Source: Pseudoprimorskyibacter insulae (GTDB lineage: Bacteria; Pseudomonadota; Alphaproteobacteria; Rhodobacterales; Rhodobacteraceae). Taken from it: DNA of 64,000 nt. Location of the stretch: positions 1 through 64,000 of the forward strand of contig NZ_OMOJ01000006.1 in the NCBI RefSeq assembly GCF_900302505.1, in the 5' to 3' direction. The position numbers and the translations under genes were made by a program. Positions 10,179-19,758 of the stretch are shown here, in pieces (position 1 is the stretch's first letter; each line of letters begins with the position of its first letter). The notes beneath the pieces were generated by a model. It was not told the DNA's origin, did not search any database, and worked only from the letters and a program-made list of their open reading frames with translations.

Positions 10179-11163
10179 TGCCCAAATCGTTCATCCGGGT
10201 AATTCCTACCGCAGATGGCCCCACGAGAATGATCAACAATGGTGGCACCGTAAGCATCATCGTTGTCAATGTCATCTTCGTCGGCAGTTTGTTTGCCTTT
10301 TCTTCGGCCCGCATGACGCGTTTGTCACGCATTTCCGAGGCATAGACCCGCAGCGCATCGGAAATGGGCGTACCAAAGGTCTGCGACTGGTTCAGAACGG
10401 TCACAAAGGACGAAATATCCTGCACGTCGCAGCGTCCTGCCATATCGTTCAAAACCGTGGTCTTGTCTTTACCGGCCTTCATTTCGTGCGACACGATGGC
10501 GAATTCCTGTGCCAGCGCGGGATAGGCGGCCTCAAGCTCTCCGGCGACGCGGACAATCGATTGGTCCATCGACTGGCCCGCTTCGACGCAGACCAGCATC
10601 ATATCAAGCGCGTCAGGAAAGCCCGATTCAATCTCGGCCTTGCGCTGTTCGGACCGTTTGTTCAGCCAGTATTTCGGTGCCATATATCCAACCACCAAGG
10701 GGCCAAGGATATACATCAGCAGTTGTTTGGTGGTGGTTTCTTCGGGGCTCAGAATCAAAAAGAAATAGGCAAGCCCCAGCACCAGACCGGCTACAGCCCC
10801 GCCAAACTGCGCCAGATAGAAATAGCGCACGGCGTCGCGGCTGGTGTAGCCCGCCGCCAACAGCTTTTTGCGCATCTCGCCCAGTTCTGCCTCGTCCTGC
10901 GGTTCCAGAAATTGCGCGTATTTGTTCAGCTTTTCAGACGAACTTTTCTTTTCACGCAGCGTTGCTTTGCGCCCGCCGCTGGCAAGATTCGCCTTTTCCA
11001 CCTCGGCCCGCAGCTTGTTCAGCGGATCGCGGCGCCCGCTGGCGGCCATAGGCACCAGAAACAGAACGGTCAGCAACAGAACGATCCCGCCGGCGGCAAT
11101 GGCAAAGCCATTCGGCCCCAGCATGTCGTTCAGTGCAAAAATAAGAACGTCGAGCATTTCCAT
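10156..11163 (-). CDS. tadC: TadC inner-membrane platform protein
   Basis: This 335-residue protein of the type II secretion F (GspF) family forms the inner-membrane core of the Flp pilus machine together with TadB. It shows an N-terminal transmembrane helix (residues about 12-35), two central helices (about 105-160) and a C-terminal helix (LTTMMLTVPPLLIILVG), with a cytosolic GspF domain containing FPDALDMMLVCVEAGQSMDQ. It follows tadB by 9 bases. Confidence 0.92.
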   Translation of the reverse strand: MEMLDVLIFALNDMLGPNGFAIAAGGIVLLLTVLFLVPMAASGRRDPLNKLRAEVEKANLASGGRKATLREKKSSSEKLNKYAQFLEPQDEAELGEMRKKLLAAGYTSRDAVRYFYLAQFGGAVAGLVLGLAYFFLILSPEETTTKQLLMYILGPLVVGYMAPKYWLNKRSEQRKAEIESGFPDALDMMLVCVEAGQSMDQSIVRVAGELEAAYPALAQEFAIVSHEMKAGKDKTTVLNDMAGRCDVQDISSFVTVLNQSQTFGTPISDALRVYASEMRDKRVMRAEEKANKLPTKMTLTTMMLTVPPLLIILVGPSAVGITRMNDLGSEVGVEE

Positions 11164-11172
11164 GACGGACCT

Positions 11173-12141
11173 TTATACCTTGATGTTCACAAGGGCGCGC
11201 ATGACGATCAGGTTCAGCGCCAGCAGAATGCCGACGATGAAACAGGCGGGGATGAACCACGGATGGTCCAGAACCGCGTCGTAGTAATGCGGGTCGCTGA
11301 TTTGAATGACGATCAGGGCGGCGACGGGGAAACCCGACAGAAACTTGCCCGACCATTGTGCCTCGGCGGTGATGGCTTTGACGCGGCGGAACAGGCGGAA
11401 CCGGGCGCGGATCACCTTGGCCAGACCCTCCAAGATCTCGGCCAGGTTACCACCCGATTGCTGCTGAATGGTCACTGCCACCGCGAGGAAGCGCAAATCC
11501 TGCATGTCCAGACGTTCGGCCATGAATTTCAGCGCTTCACCAATGTCGCGGCCATAGGTGGCCTCATCGGCGATAATGCCGAATTCGGTGGCCAGCGGGT
11601 CATCGATTTCGCGCGATACCACCTGAATGGCCGATGAAAACGGATGGCCCACGCGCAGGCTGCGCACCATCAGTTCAACCGCGTCGGGCAGTTGTTCTTC
11701 GATCAGGCTCATGCGCTTTTTGGCCTTGTGGTTGATCCACATGTACACACCGCCAATCCCAATCGCGACGGCCAGTGCGGCCCGCAGGGGCAGGGCGGTG
11801 GCCGTGCCGATGGTCAGGCCAAGGAAGGCCGCAAAAGACACGCCGATCATAATCATGATCAGCTGCTGAGGTGTAAAGGCAATCGCCGCCTTCTGCGCCC
11901 GATCCGCGAGGATCGAATAGAGCGGGATGGACCGGTTATCCATATGCTGGTCCATCTCCTTGCGGAGTTTGGACAGAACTTCGTCGCGCCGGTCGCCCTT
12001 ATTGAGCATATCCAGACGGCGGTTCATCTTGCTGTTCAGGCTGATCGACTTGCCGAAGAAGACCAGATACAGACCTTCGACCAGGGCCAGAACCCCGACG
12101 AAAATCAGCACATAAATCAGGGCCTCGAAACCGAATTCCAT
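11173..12141 (-). CDS. tadB: TadB inner-membrane platform protein
   Basis: This is the second GspF-family protein (322 residues), partner of TadC. Transmembrane helices appear at about 8-28, 90-130 and 270-315. The cytosolic GspF core includes LPDAVELMVRSLRVGHPFSS and MAERLDMQDLRFLAVAV. It starts 5 bases after the tadA stop and stops 9 bases before tadC, so the three are one operon. Confidence 0.93.
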   Translation of the reverse strand: MEFGFEALIYVLIFVGVLALVEGLYLVFFGKSISLNSKMNRRLDMLNKGDRRDEVLSKLRKEMDQHMDNRSIPLYSILADRAQKAAIAFTPQQLIMIMIGVSFAAFLGLTIGTATALPLRAALAVAIGIGGVYMWINHKAKKRMSLIEEQLPDAVELMVRSLRVGHPFSSAIQVVSREIDDPLATEFGIIADEATYGRDIGEALKFMAERLDMQDLRFLAVAVTIQQQSGGNLAEILEGLAKVIRARFRLFRRVKAITAEAQWSGKFLSGFPVAALIVIQISDPHYYDAVLDHPWFIPACFIVGILLALNLIVMRALVNIKV

Positions 12142-12146
12142 GGCGG

Positions 12147-13616
12147 TTACCTCAGATCGGTCGGTTCAAAGATCGAGGCAGGCAAATCGTAGCCCCACAT
12201 CTTGAAGCGATCAGAATAGTGCGACCGGACACCGGTTGCGGTGAAATGGCCGATGATCTTGTTTTCAGGCGTCAGGCCGGTGCGCTGGAAGCGGAACACC
12301 TCCTGCATCGAGATAACTTCGCCCTCCATCCCGGTGATTTCCGTGATCGAGGTCATGCGGCGCGATCCGTCTTGCAGACGGCTGGCCTGCACGATCAGAT
12401 GCACAGCCGATGCGATCTGGGCGCGCATGGCTTTCAGCGGCATCTCGATACCGGCCATGGCGATCATGTTTTCCAGTCGGCTGACACCGTCGCGGGCGCT
12501 GTTGGCGTGGATTGTGGTCATCGACCCGTCGTGACCGGTGTTCATAGCCTGCAACATGTCGATCACTTCTTCGCCGCGCGTTTCGCCGACGATGATCCGG
12601 TCAGGACGCATCCGCAGAGCGTTCTTCAGACAATCGCGCGGGGTAACCGCGCCTTTGCCTTCGACGTTGGGCGGGCGACTTTCCATCCGACCCACATGGG
12701 TCTGTTGCAGCTGAAGTTCGGCGGTATCTTCGATCGTCAGGATGCGTTCGCTGTCATCGATGAAACTGGAAAGCGCGTTTAGCGTGGTCGTTTTACCCGA
12801 ACCCGTACCGCCCGAAACGATGACATTCAGGCGGGTCGCAACGGCGGCTTGCAGGTAAATCGCCATTTCTTCGGAAAAGGCACCAAAGCGGACCAGATCG
12901 TCGATGCCCAGCTTGTCCTTTTTGAACTTACGAATGGACACCAGCGATCCGTCCACGGCAACCGGCGGCACCATGGCGTTGAAACGCGACCCATCGGGCA
13001 GACGGGCGTCAACATAGGGGTTGGATTCGTCAACGCGGCGGCCAACGGCGGACACGATCTTGTCGATGATACGCAGCAGGTGGCGTTCATCTTTGAATTC
13101 GATGTCCGACAGTTGCAGCTTGCCTTCGCGTTCCACAAAGATCTGATGCGGACCATTCACCAGAATATCGCTGACGGTTTCGTCTTTCAGTAGTGTTTCC
13201 AGTGGGCCAAGGCCGCGCACTTCGTCATAAAGTTCGCTGTTGATGGTCGCGCGGTCTTCGCGGTTCAAAACGACGGATTTTTCTTCCAGCGTTTCGTTGA
13301 TGATCGCGTTCATCTCGCGGCGCAGTTCGTCCTCAGACGCTTGGTCCAGCGCGGCAAGGTTCAGGTTTTCCAGCAGGGCCTTGTGCAGTTCCAGCTTCAA
13401 TTCGCCCAAACGCTGCTTGCGCTTTTTTTCCCGATCGCGGGGCAGGGCAGATGCTGGGGCCGCCGGTTTTTGCTTACGCGCGGCTTTGGCCGGTTGCGAC
13501 GATGCATTGGCCGATTTCGGCGCGGCGGCGGGCTTTTCCGGCTCCAGCGTTTCGGCAAGCTTTTCAAGCTCTGCCGTCGCAGACTTACCGGCGGGCTTCT
13601 TATAACGTGAAAACAT
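12147..13616 (-). CDS. tadA: TadA/CpaF pilus assembly ATPase
   Basis: This 489-residue secretion ATPase of the VirB11/GspE superfamily powers Flp pilus assembly in the cytoplasm. It has a lysine/alanine-rich N-terminal tail (residues 1-70), the Walker A GGTGSGKT at 269-276, the Asp box EDTAELQLQ near 296 and a [15 protein letters not shown] segment (Walker B region) near 337. It lies between tadZ and tadB with short gaps. Confidence 0.95.
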   Translation of the reverse strand: MFSRYKKPAGKSATAELEKLAETLEPEKPAAAPKSANASSQPAKAARKQKPAAPASALPRDREKKRKQRLGELKLELHKALLENLNLAALDQASEDELRREMNAIINETLEEKSVVLNREDRATINSELYDEVRGLGPLETLLKDETVSDILVNGPHQIFVEREGKLQLSDIEFKDERHLLRIIDKIVSAVGRRVDESNPYVDARLPDGSRFNAMVPPVAVDGSLVSIRKFKKDKLGIDDLVRFGAFSEEMAIYLQAAVATRLNVIVSGGTGSGKTTTLNALSSFIDDSERILTIEDTAELQLQQTHVGRMESRPPNVEGKGAVTPRDCLKNALRMRPDRIIVGETRGEEVIDMLQAMNTGHDGSMTTIHANSARDGVSRLENMIAMAGIEMPLKAMRAQIASAVHLIVQASRLQDGSRRMTSITEITGMEGEVISMQEVFRFQRTGLTPENKIIGHFTATGVRSHYSDRFKMWGYDLPASIFEPTDLR

Positions 13617-13630
13617 GTCGGGTGTCCGTC

Positions 13631-14872
13631 TCAGGCTGCGGCGGATTCAGTCTGTCCAATCTGGAACAGGGATTCGGCCAATTTATGGATCTCCTTGCGC
13701 AGCGGGTTTTTGGACGCCTCACTGGCAAGTGGCAGCCCGTGGTCACAGGCTTGTAGAACGGTTTTGCCGCCGTCGGGCAATTGCACGTCGATGGCGATAT
13801 CAAGGCTATCGGCAAGGCGCTTGACCCTGCTTTTGCCTTGCAGGTCGGTAAATTTGGGGGCCCGGTTCAACAGGAAACGGATTTTCTCAAATGGCAGGTC
13901 TTCGGCTTCCAGCGCACGTTTCATGCGCAGGGTGTTTTGGGCAGACCGCATATCCAGTTCGATCAGGCCGAAATAGACGGCTGATTTGGTCAGAACCACC
14001 TCGGACCAATTCACAAGGGTCGAAGGCATATCGACGATCACATAGTCAAACATGGATGCGGCATGGCCCAGCAAACGGTCTACGTCGCCGCTCTCGATGA
14101 TGTCCAATGGCAGGATATTCGGCGGCGCGGTAAGCACGTGCAGCCGTTCGTCATAGGTGTCCAGAACGGCGCGGAAGCTGTCTTCGTCCAGCGATTCCAT
14201 GTCGGTCAGCATCTCGAACACGGCTTCTTTGCGGGGCAGGTCCAGATAGGTGGCCACTGATCCAAATTGCAGGCCAAGGTCGATCAGGCAGACGCTGGGC
14301 GGGTTCTTCTTGTCGATGGTGGCCAGTTCCCACGCCAGATTGACCGCGAAGGTCGTGGCGCCGGATCCACCCGCAAAGCCTTGTACGCCAATGATCGCGC
14401 CGTCGCCGCTCAGGTGGCGTTCGGGCGCCGCGGCAACAGCCGGTTGCCGCGCGGCCGGGGTTGCTTCGGTGCGCACGCGTTCGACCGCGGCGGCCAATTC
14501 GCCTTCGGGCAGGGGGTAGGGCACGAATTCATCCGCGCCGGTGCGCAGCAATTGGTGCAGCGATGCAGGCGAGACGTCTTCGGTAATCAGAATGACCTTG
14601 ATATCGCGCGCCTTTGCGGCGGCGATGGTTTGCTTGATCAGGGTCAGGTTTTCTTCGTCTTCGCTGTCCAGCGCGACGGAGACAAATTCCAGGCTGTCGG
14701 CTTCGGGTTGGCTGAGAAAGACAAACGCGTCTTCAAAACTGAGATCCCCCCAGCGCTCATCAAGAATGCCTTCCATATCCTCGATCAATAGATCGAAGTT
14801 CTGAACATCCCGGCTGATGGTGCAGGCCAAAATTGCCTCAGGATCATTCGTCTGCACTGAAGAACTCGCCAT
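13631..14872 (-). CDS. tadZ: TadZ/CpaE pilus localisation protein
   Basis: The protein has 413 residues from ATG 14872. The N-terminal part (about 15-125) resembles a receiver-like domain. The C-terminal part is a MinD/ParA-type ATPase with GFAGGSGATTFAVNLAWELA as a deviant Walker A and YVIVDMPSTL as the later motif. TadZ proteins position the Flp apparatus at the cell pole. An upstream ATG (14953) adds 27 residues without family character and was rejected. It precedes tadA by 14 bases. Confidence 0.88.
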   Translation of the reverse strand: MASSSVQTNDPEAILACTISRDVQNFDLLIEDMEGILDERWGDLSFEDAFVFLSQPEADSLEFVSVALDSEDEENLTLIKQTIAAAKARDIKVILITEDVSPASLHQLLRTGADEFVPYPLPEGELAAAVERVRTEATPAARQPAVAAAPERHLSGDGAIIGVQGFAGGSGATTFAVNLAWELATIDKKNPPSVCLIDLGLQFGSVATYLDLPRKEAVFEMLTDMESLDEDSFRAVLDTYDERLHVLTAPPNILPLDIIESGDVDRLLGHAASMFDYVIVDMPSTLVNWSEVVLTKSAVYFGLIELDMRSAQNTLRMKRALEAEDLPFEKIRFLLNRAPKFTDLQGKSRVKRLADSLDIAIDVQLPDGGKTVLQACDHGLPLASEASKNPLRKEIHKLAESLFQIGQTESAAA

Positions 14873-15064
14873 CTCGTTACATCCCTTTTCAACAGTCCCG
14901 AGGGGATGCGATGCAAGTTCCAATAGATGGATTTGCCCCGCGTCTCCCCGCAACCGAACCCGTCAAAGCGACTCGCGCAATGGGGTCCGTTGATGGTCAG
15001 GATGACGAAGAATGTGGGCGACATTTTGGCCAAAAAGCCGAAATTGTACGTTATTCTCGGACGA

Positions 15065-15727
15065 TCAGCCGCCCGGTTGCGCCCCAGCTGTGCCTGCGCC
15101 GGACAGAGTGGTGCGCGGTTGCGCACTCAGCACATATTCGCGGTAGACGACCTGGGCATAGTTGCCGTCCAGCAGCGACGGATGCCCTTTCACAAAGCCC
15201 GAAACCTCGGTCACGGTGCGGCGATTGCGGCGTTCGCGGCCTTGGGTCACGATCAATGGCTGGGTTTCGCCATAAGAAACAAGGGCTTCTAGGCGGTTGC
15301 GGCTGATGCCTTGGGTGGCCAGATAGTTGACCACAGCATTCGCGCGGCGCAGACCCAGCTGATAGTTATAGGACGCCGACCCGACCAGATCGGTATGCCC
15401 GTAGACGCGGAACCGAACCTCGGGGAACTGGCGAATCCAGCTGGCTTGCTGGCTCAGCACAGCGCGTGCATTTGAATCAAGTTGTGCGCTGTTAAAGGCA
15501 AATGTGACGGTCGAATTGACCTCATTCGCGAACCGGCCTGCCAAATCGCTGGTGGCCTGAAGTTCGCCGGTCATCAGCATCGTGTTGTTCATCGTGGCAT
15601 TGCCGAATTCGCCGGTATCCACGATCGCGCCTGCCTCGCGCCCGAATTGGGTGTAGACCGGATCCGCCGAGGTGCAGGCGCCGATCAGGGCAAGGCTGGC
15701 AAGCGAAACTGAGACAGGTTTGAACAT
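15065..15727 (-). CDS. OmpA-like peptidoglycan-binding lipoprotein of the tad locus
   Basis: This 220-residue protein has a short signal with lipobox LIGACTS (Cys18) and a C-terminal OmpA/MotB domain (about residues 75-175) with FRVYGHTDLVGSASYNYQLG and RRANAVVNYL, the peptidoglycan-binding signature. It starts 5 bases after the cpaC stop, so it is cotranscribed with the secretin. It probably ties the secretin to the cell wall. The C-terminus beyond the OmpA domain is divergent and Gly/Ala-rich. Confidence 0.85.
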   Translation of the reverse strand: MFKPVSVSLASLALIGACTSADPVYTQFGREAGAIVDTGEFGNATMNNTMLMTGELQATSDLAGRFANEVNSTVTFAFNSAQLDSNARAVLSQQASWIRQFPEVRFRVYGHTDLVGSASYNYQLGLRRANAVVNYLATQGISRNRLEALVSYGETQPLIVTQGRERRNRRTVTEVSGFVKGHPSLLDGNYAQVVYREYVLSAQPRTTLSGAGTAGAQPGG

Positions 15728-15732
15728 CAGGC

Positions 15733-17154
15733 TTAATCCATCACATAGCCGTAAGAGCCGCTGAAATCCTGGCGGGACACGTCGGCCGCTGCGCCCTTGG
15801 GCTTGCGGGTGTCGCCGGCGACGCGGCCAAACAAGAATAGGTCTTTTTCTGAAGGCGGTTTCACCCGGTCCGTCGGCAGGGCCAAGGCTTCGCCGCGGGT
15901 CGGGGTAACCAGATGCGGGGTCACGATGACCACCAGTTCGGATTGTTCGCGCTTATATTCGGCGCTGCGGAACAGGGCACCCAGAACCGGCAGATCGCCC
16001 AGCCACGGCACCTGTGCATTGCTGTCACGGAAATCGTCTTGCAGCAGGCCAGCGATGGCAAAGCTTTCACCGTCGCGCAGTTCCACCGTGGTCGAGGTTT
16101 CGCGGCGGCGGAAGGCGTCCAGACGCAGCGTATCAAGTTGCAGGCTGTTGGACGGGTCAGGGGACGAAACCGCCGCCTGAAGTTCCAGGTTGATCAGATC
16201 GCCATCCACCACGCGGGGGGTGAAGTTCAGCTCCACGCCGAAGGGTTTGTATTCGACCGACACAAGGCCATCGCCCTGCGGCACTGGAATGGGATATTCG
16301 CCGCCTGCCAGGAACTTGGCCTCTTGCCCGGATAGGGCGGTCAGGTTCGGTTCGGCCAGCGTGCGCACGACGCCCTTGGATTCCAAGGCTTCCAGCAGGA
16401 TGCCAACTTCCAGCCCGCCGGCGTTAAAGCCGAACAGGATTGCGCCTTGGCCATTGCCCGAGGCGGTCAGCTTGTCGGCGACGGCGTCTACATGCGCCGA
16501 GGATGACGCGTTGCCGGTGCCAAGCTCAAGCCCCAGATCGCCGCCCAGAACCGACCCGCCGGTCGCCAGCGAGGATTGCAGGGATTTCGACACAGAGCGC
16601 TGCATTTCGGCAAAGCGCACTTTCAGCATGACCTGCTGAATGCCGCCAACCGACATCAGGTTCGACACCCGTTCGGGCGCATAGCGTTCGGCCAGGTCCA
16701 TGGCGCGCTGCAATTTCTGCGCGCTGGATACCGTGCCAGACAGCACAATGCCATCATTGGCGCTGCGGACTTCGATCTTTTCGCCCGGCAGGATCTGCGT
16801 CAGGCGTTCTTTGAATTCGCTGATATCGGCGGTCACACGCACATCGACGTTGGTGATCAGGCGGCCGGTGCCGTCCAGAATGGTCAGCGTCGTCAGGCCC
16901 GGCGATTTACCAAGCACATAGATCGTCCGATCCGACAGCGAAGAAATATCGGCAATCGCGGGGTTGGCGATGCTGAGTTCGGCGAAAGGAATATCGCTTT
17001 CGACCACAACCGCGCCGTTCATCTGCACGTTCAATTGCGAAGAGGTAGAGCCGCGCACCACACGCAGAACCTCTGCGGATGCGGGGATCGCCGGCGTCAC
17101 AACGCCGAGCGTCAGCCCAACAAGGGCCGCCTTAAGAAAACTGTTCAATGTCAT
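15733..17154 (-). CDS. cpaC: Flp pilus secretin (CpaC/RcpA)
   Basis: The protein has 473 residues from ATG 17154 with an N-terminal signal peptide ending near AIPASA. It has an N-terminal pilus/secretin domain (VESDIPFAELSIANPAIADI), a BON-like segment and the C-terminal secretin domain, including ALSGQEAKFLAGGEYPIPV and VPWLGDLPVLGALFRS, the conserved secretin signature. It forms the outer-membrane pore of the Flp pilus. An ATG at 17175 would add 7 residues before the signal and is less likely. Confidence 0.95.
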   Translation of the reverse strand: MTLNSFLKAALVGLTLGVVTPAIPASAEVLRVVRGSTSSQLNVQMNGAVVVESDIPFAELSIANPAIADISSLSDRTIYVLGKSPGLTTLTILDGTGRLITNVDVRVTADISEFKERLTQILPGEKIEVRSANDGIVLSGTVSSAQKLQRAMDLAERYAPERVSNLMSVGGIQQVMLKVRFAEMQRSVSKSLQSSLATGGSVLGGDLGLELGTGNASSSAHVDAVADKLTASGNGQGAILFGFNAGGLEVGILLEALESKGVVRTLAEPNLTALSGQEAKFLAGGEYPIPVPQGDGLVSVEYKPFGVELNFTPRVVDGDLINLELQAAVSSPDPSNSLQLDTLRLDAFRRRETSTTVELRDGESFAIAGLLQDDFRDSNAQVPWLGDLPVLGALFRSAEYKREQSELVVIVTPHLVTPTRGEALALPTDRVKPPSEKDLFLFGRVAGDTRKPKGAAADVSRQDFSGSYGYVMD

Positions 17155-17307
17155 GTGACCTGCCTCTCCGATCACGTCAAACTCACAGGTCTTTATGCCC
17201 GTCTTTCGGCAGAGTGTGCGTCAGATCGCTTTTTATTGCAAGAATCAATGGTTTCTAGGGGGCACCTTATGTGCGTCTTTGGCAACATCACCCTGCGAAA
17301 AACAAAA

Positions 17308-17330
17308 GAGCGCCCGGTTGGCGGGCGCTC
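17308..17330 (-). terminator. Hairpin terminator between cpaB and cpaC
   Basis: The stem GAGCGCCCG pairs with CGGGCGCTC across a short loop, and on the minus strand it is followed by TTTTGTTTTT. It lies 28 bases after the cpaB stop. It may be partial and act as an attenuator, since cpaC and the rest of the locus follow. Confidence 0.8.
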
Positions 17331-17358
17331 AATCTGTGGATAACTTCTTGGAATGGCG

Positions 17359-18222
17359 TTAGTTTGTGCAGGGGATCGGGATTTCGACCACTTCTGCACC
17401 GCGGCGCGTGCGAATGGTGCAAACCTGCTTTTCCACAACTTCTTCGATCACCTGCGGCTCATCCTTCATGCCGAGCAGCATATGCTGGTCGACTTCGATC
17501 TTCTGATCGACGGCGGTATCGTCGATGCCCATCAGCGATAGCGTCAGGCGTCCGGTCGATTGCGCTTGAGTCAGGGCGGCCACCTGTTGCGGGGTTGCGG
17601 CCACGGTGACCGAACGGGCAATCGTGGCCTCTTGGCCGCTTTGTTCGTTGGCGGTCTGGTCCACTGCGATCAGGCGCACGCCCGATTCAATCAGTCGCGT
17701 CACATCGCCGGGGCGCAGGTTTTCGACCTCGGCGGGCGGGCGGCCTGTCCAATAGACATCCACACGGTCCCCCGGACGCAAGAAACCCGACACGCCCGAT
17801 GACACATCGACCTCAATCGTGATGGCGCGCTGGCCCTTTTTCAGACGCGAGGTCAGGCCGGAATCAGCGCCCGGTTGGCTGACATTGCTGGCCAGAAAAG
17901 CCTCGTTCTTGATGAACCCGCGTAGGGTGACCCGTTCGGCATCGCCTTCTTGGTAGATCGGGCGGCCTTCGTGGAACGATCCTTCAGGAACGGTCGCGCG
18001 GGGCCATTTGACCAAAACCGCATCTTTGCGGGTGATGATTTCACCAAAGGCCATATCGCGGTTGGCGACATAGATTTCGACCAAGGGCACGTTTTCCTCT
18101 TGGCGGCTCCGTTCGTCTTCCAGCGCGGCCTCGTAGGTTCCGATGTAGCTTTGGGCCAGAAAGACGGCACCGCCCGCCAGGGCAACTCCGACCAAAAGGA
18201 CAATCCCGAAAATCAAACGCAT
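17359..18222 (-). CDS. cpaB: Flp pilus assembly protein CpaB/RcpC
   Basis: This 287-residue protein has an N-terminal membrane anchor (MRLIFGIVLLVGVALAGG) and the SAF/CpaB domain (residues about 45-110, VANRDMAFGEIITRKD), followed by an RcpC-type domain with RAITIEVDVSSGVSGFLRPG. CpaB is a periplasmic component that works with the secretin. Terminator-like hairpins lie both upstream (after flp) and downstream (before cpaC). Confidence 0.9.
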   Translation of the reverse strand: MRLIFGIVLLVGVALAGGAVFLAQSYIGTYEAALEDERSRQEENVPLVEIYVANRDMAFGEIITRKDAVLVKWPRATVPEGSFHEGRPIYQEGDAERVTLRGFIKNEAFLASNVSQPGADSGLTSRLKKGQRAITIEVDVSSGVSGFLRPGDRVDVYWTGRPPAEVENLRPGDVTRLIESGVRLIAVDQTANEQSGQEATIARSVTVAATPQQVAALTQAQSTGRLTLSLMGIDDTAVDQKIEVDQHMLLGMKDEPQVIEEVVEKQVCTIRTRRGAEVVEIPIPCTN

Positions 18223-18364
18223 CGCGAAACCTCACACTTGGCCCGGACGGTCCGGGCATATTGTTCTGTATTGGTCTACTAAAGGCGGAATTTGGCCAAA
18301 TCGTGCCGACTGGCGGGCGCTTCGTTGTCGAAACCAGAAAATCCGATACCTAGACCATAAAAAA

Positions 18365-18386
18365 GGAGCGACCTTGCGGTCGCTCC
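18365..18386 (-). terminator. Rho-independent terminator after flp
   Basis: GGAGCGACC and GGTCGCTCC form a 9-bp stem with a TTGC/GCAA loop; the minus strand continues with a T run (plus-strand A run ending at 18364). It lies 27 bases downstream of the flp stop and would let pilin mRNA accumulate above the assembly genes. Confidence 0.9.
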
Positions 18387-18412
18387 TCTTAGGCTCATAA
18401 AGAAAGCTGGAC

Positions 18413-18592
18413 TTAGAAGTCGTTCTGCTTCTTCACGGCGGTAGCGGCTTTGCCGATGAGGAACTTCGACTGGGTTTCAATGGTCGAATATGCGGCGATT
18501 GCCAGGCCAACGACAGCTGCGGTCAGAACGACCCAGTCTACAGTTACGGCGCCGTTGTCGTCTTTGCGGAAGTTCTTCAGGAATTTGATCAT
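18413..18592 (-). CDS. flp: Flp/Fap type IVb pilin
   Basis: This 59-residue prepilin has a 14-residue basic leader ending in glycine (FRKDDNG), then AVTVDWVVLTAAVVGLAIAAY, one hydrophobic helix, and a short tail. Cleavage after G14 by CpaA is expected. The residue at mature position 5 is Asp, not the usual Glu, and is followed by Trp instead of Tyr. The internal ATG at 18592 was chosen over one at 18943 because GGAGA lies 10 bases upstream and the longer form has no pilin character. The gene is first in the tad run and ends at a strong terminator. Confidence 0.92.
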   Translation of the reverse strand: MIKFLKNFRKDDNGAVTVDWVVLTAAVVGLAIAAYSTIETQSKFLIGKAATAVKKQNDF

Positions 18593-18936
18593 GGTCTTGT
18601 CTCCGTAGGTGCTTTTGCTCACTCGTAAAGCGCTTCGGGCGATTTGTGTGGGCTCGCTCATTCCCGTCGTCCGTTGCGATGGAGAGGTTATAGCTGTTGT
18701 TTTGGGGCAAGAGTTTGGCGCGATTAGCACCTTTTGAAAGCGCTGTGAATCTTGCGTTGAAAAACATGTTAACCACTTGTAATATAAAGAAAAGTATCTC
18801 GATAGTTTTTTGAAATTTGTCTTAAGATACGACAAATCATCCAAATTGCAGCAACTGCCATTTCCCCAATCGAAACAGTCTGTCGTTTTGGGGCTTTTTG
18901 TGCGATAGTGTCGCCAATAAAACAGAGGCAGAGCAG
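18593..18936. other. Intergenic region between flp and the transglycosylase gene
   Basis: This 344-base stretch holds the divergent promoters of flp (minus) and the lytic transglycosylase (plus). It is AT-richer than its surroundings. A CCCCAA...TTGGGG inverted repeat followed by CTTTTTG lies at about 18864-18898, within the likely leader of the plus-strand gene. I saw no convincing sigma-70 pair and no additional gene. Confidence 0.5.
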
Positions 18937-19758
18937 ATGCCAAAATTCATGACCTTGGCCGCCGCCGCAGCCCTTTGTGCGTTTTGTGCCGCACCGATTC
19001 TGGCCGAAGGGCCAAAACCCTTTCCTGACTTTAGCGCCAAGCGGGTGAAACCGCCCAGCAAGACCGCCAAAAAGCGGATCACCGTTCAGATCGAACCCGT
19101 CGCAGCCGTGAAACCCGCCGCACCTTCTGCGCCCTTGGCTGAGGCCCCCGGTGGCGGGGCCTCGGCGCGGTACGATTGGTTTTGGCAAACGGTGTCCCCA
19201 GCGCTGGCGGATACCGGGCCGGGGCGGCTGGAACCTGCGCTGAACCATCTGAACGCACCGCCAAGCGGCAAGGGCGTGGCAGCCCCGCGCTTGCAGGCGC
19301 TGCAAGACATCGCGCAACGGCATGGCGTCGATATTCTAAAGTCGTCGATCGGCACCAAGGTTTCGCCCGCGTTGGCCTTGGCCGTGATCTCGGTTGAAAG
19401 CGGCGGCGCTGTGGATGCGCAAAGCGGGGCAGGGGCGCAGGGGTTGATGCAGTTGATGCCCGCGACCGCCACGCGCTTTGGGGTCGAGGATAGCTTTGAC
19501 GCCGCGCAGAACATATCGGGCGGGGTCAAGTTTCTCGATTTCCTGATGGAGAAGTTTCAGGGCGACCCGATCTTGGTTCTGGCAGGATACAACGCCGGGG
19601 AAAACAGCATCGCCAATCACGGCGGCGTGCCGCCCTTTGCCGAAACGCGCGATTACGTGCCCAAGGTGTTGGCGGCGTTTTCCGTGGCGCGGGGCCTGTG
19701 CATGACCCCGCCCGAACTTGTCTCAGATGGCTGTGTCTTTCGCCGGATGGACCACTAG
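18937..19758 (+). CDS. Lytic transglycosylase (SLT domain)
   Basis: The protein has 273 residues from ATG 18937 (AGAGGCAGAGCAG just upstream), with a Sec signal peptide ending near PILAEG. Residues about 135-245 form the SLT domain: the catalytic Glu is in AVISVESGG, followed by GLMQLMPATA and LAGYNAGE, the family motifs. It cuts peptidoglycan in the periplasm. Being divergent from the tad locus, it may help the pilus cross the wall, but this is inferred from position. Its TAG stop overlaps the stop of the converging gene within CTAG. Confidence 0.88.
   Translation: MPKFMTLAAAAALCAFCAAPILAEGPKPFPDFSAKRVKPPSKTAKKRITVQIEPVAAVKPAAPSAPLAEAPGGGASARYDWFWQTVSPALADTGPGRLEPALNHLNAPPSGKGVAAPRLQALQDIAQRHGVDILKSSIGTKVSPALALAVISVESGGAVDAQSGAGAQGLMQLMPATATRFGVEDSFDAAQNISGGVKFLDFLMEKFQGDPILVLAGYNAGENSIANHGGVPPFAETRDYVPKVLAAFSVARGLCMTPPELVSDGCVFRRMDH

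Noticed and set aside
10486-11637. 383-codon plus-strand open frame across tadC and tadB
   Set aside because: The minus-strand frames are clear TadC and TadB proteins; the plus frame has no domain and a shadow-like composition.
18864-18898. Terminator-like inverted repeat before the lytic transglycosylase
   Set aside because: Only six outer pairs hold, no plus-strand gene lies upstream, and it would fall in the leader; kept only as a remark in the intergenic entry.
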